A DNA stretch of 7,951 nt, taken from positions 1 through 7,951 of the forward strand of contig CAZBBS010000119.1 of the NCBI GenBank assembly GCA_964490145.1, in the 5' to 3' direction. Source of the stretch: Eutrophocola sp964490145 (GTDB taxonomy: Bacteria; Pseudomonadota; Gammaproteobacteria; Pseudomonadales; Pseudohongiellaceae). The stretch's first letter is position 1; each line of letters opens with the position of its first letter. A program made the position numbers and the translations under genes. A model generated the notes under the pieces. The model searched no databases and was not told where the DNA came from. It saw only the letters and a program-made list of their open reading frames with translations. Below are positions 7,645 to 7,951 of this stretch, piece by piece.

Positions 7645-7674
7645 GGCGAGGGATGACGTTCTGGGGCCCTCGCC
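7645..7674. repeat. Inverted repeat in the convergent intergenic region
   Basis: GGCGAGGG (7645-7652) pairs perfectly with CCCTCGCC (7667-7674) around a 14-base loop. It lies about midway between two convergent stop codons, a common place for bidirectional transcript-end hairpins. No T run flanks it on either strand, so termination function is uncertain. Confidence 0.45.
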
Positions 7675-7790
7675 CCGCGAGGCAAATGGAGCGGACAGGT
7701 GAAAACGCTACTAACCCTCAAGCGACAGTTAAAAATTAAAGTTGAATAAAAACAGAGACTCAAAAATTTGGGAGTGCTGGCTCGATTGCG

Positions 7791-7951
7791 CTATGCGTTG
7801 GCCATCTTCAACATAGCGTGCAGTAACACATTACAGCCTACCTCCAAGTCCTCCGGCTTGGCGTCTTCGGCTTCATTGTGGGAGACCCCGTCCTTGCAGG
7901 GCACAAAGATCATGCTGGTGGGTGCGACCTTCGCCACATACAGGGCATCGT
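7791..7951 (-). CDS. Zinc-dependent M20-family amidohydrolase (N-carbamoyl-amino-acid hydrolase/allantoate amidohydrolase type), C-terminal end only
   Basis: The last 52 residues and the TAG stop are inside the window; the rest continues past the right edge. The visible sequence runs DALYVAKVAPTSMIFVPCKD, GVSHNEAED, KPEDLEVGCNVLLHAML, then MANA. This is the usual C-terminus of the hydantoinase/carbamoylase group: a G-A-G-H-D-A block, then A-P-T-x-M-I-F-V-P, then G-x-S-H-x-x-x-E, then a final amphipathic helix. Known from the family: these are dinuclear metal enzymes that hydrolyse N-carbamoyl amino acids, ureidoglycine-type compounds or allantoate in the cytosol, and the His of G-A-G-H-D is a metal ligand. 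The partial codon at the edge ends in AC, compatible with that His (CAC). The usual S-P after the conserved S-H is replaced by N-E. The substrate cannot be decided from this fragment. Confidence 0.88.
   Translation of the reverse strand, partial: DALYVAKVAPTSMIFVPCKDGVSHNEAEDAKPEDLEVGCNVLLHAMLKMANA

Larger units (their letters stand above)
7475..7790. other. Intergenic region between convergent genes
   Basis: No coding sequence is supported here. A 36-codon frame beginning ATG at 7476 has no ribosome-binding site of its own beyond the end of the preceding gene and no recognisable family. The region holds two GC-rich inverted repeats (7501-7522 and 7645-7674), then an A-rich stretch (about 7729-7770), then the end of the minus-strand gene. 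Neither hairpin has an adjacent T run, so no standard terminator is evident for either convergent gene. Confidence 0.6.

Noticed and set aside
1..7951. CRISPR arrays, tRNA or rRNA genes, insertion sequences
   Set aside because: No regularly spaced identical DNA repeats, no tRNA-like cloverleaf and no transposase or terminal inverted repeats were seen on reading both strands.

Overview
The window is about 8 kb of a bacterial chromosome with intermediate GC content. Roughly four fifths of it is one open reading frame of 2,088 codons. Shine-Dalgarno sites, an intrinsic terminator and the gene families present fit a Gram-negative, probably Pseudomonadota. The Asp-rich composition of the large protein would suit a marine or salt-exposed species, but the taxon is an inference and no marker gene is present.

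Layout: positions 1-749 hold no gene I can support, although a minus-strand frame stays open from the left edge to about 256. Positions 750-7016 encode a giant, apparently cysteine-free, Asp-rich repeat protein. It is built from about 14 beta-rich units of 135-175 residues, joined by 13 short helix-plus-loop segments whose best copies read DLNGDGSIG or DADGDGNFG, as in EF-hand or dockerin calcium loops. A strong intrinsic terminator (7034-7063) follows. A small DUF1801/YdhG-like gene lies at 7103-7474. A 316-base intergenic region with two GC-rich inverted repeats follows. From the right edge back to 7791, on the minus strand, is the C-terminal end of an M20-type zinc amidohydrolase of the N-carbamoyl-amino-acid hydrolase/allantoate amidohydrolase group.

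The genes do not look like one functional system. The large gene has its own ribosome-binding site and terminator and appears to be a stand-alone transcription unit. The DUF1801 and M20 genes are ordinary accessory or metabolic genes that converge on each other. The point of interest is the giant protein. Its alternation of calcium-type loops with Trp-containing beta units recalls the cyanobacterial/proteobacterial Trp-rich C-terminal repeat family (PF07483-like), but the copies here are strongly diverged. It shows no classical signal peptide, no separate C-terminal export domain and no adjacent secretion genes. A surface or extracellular structural or adhesive role is the most reasonable guess, and it is not demonstrated by the sequence.
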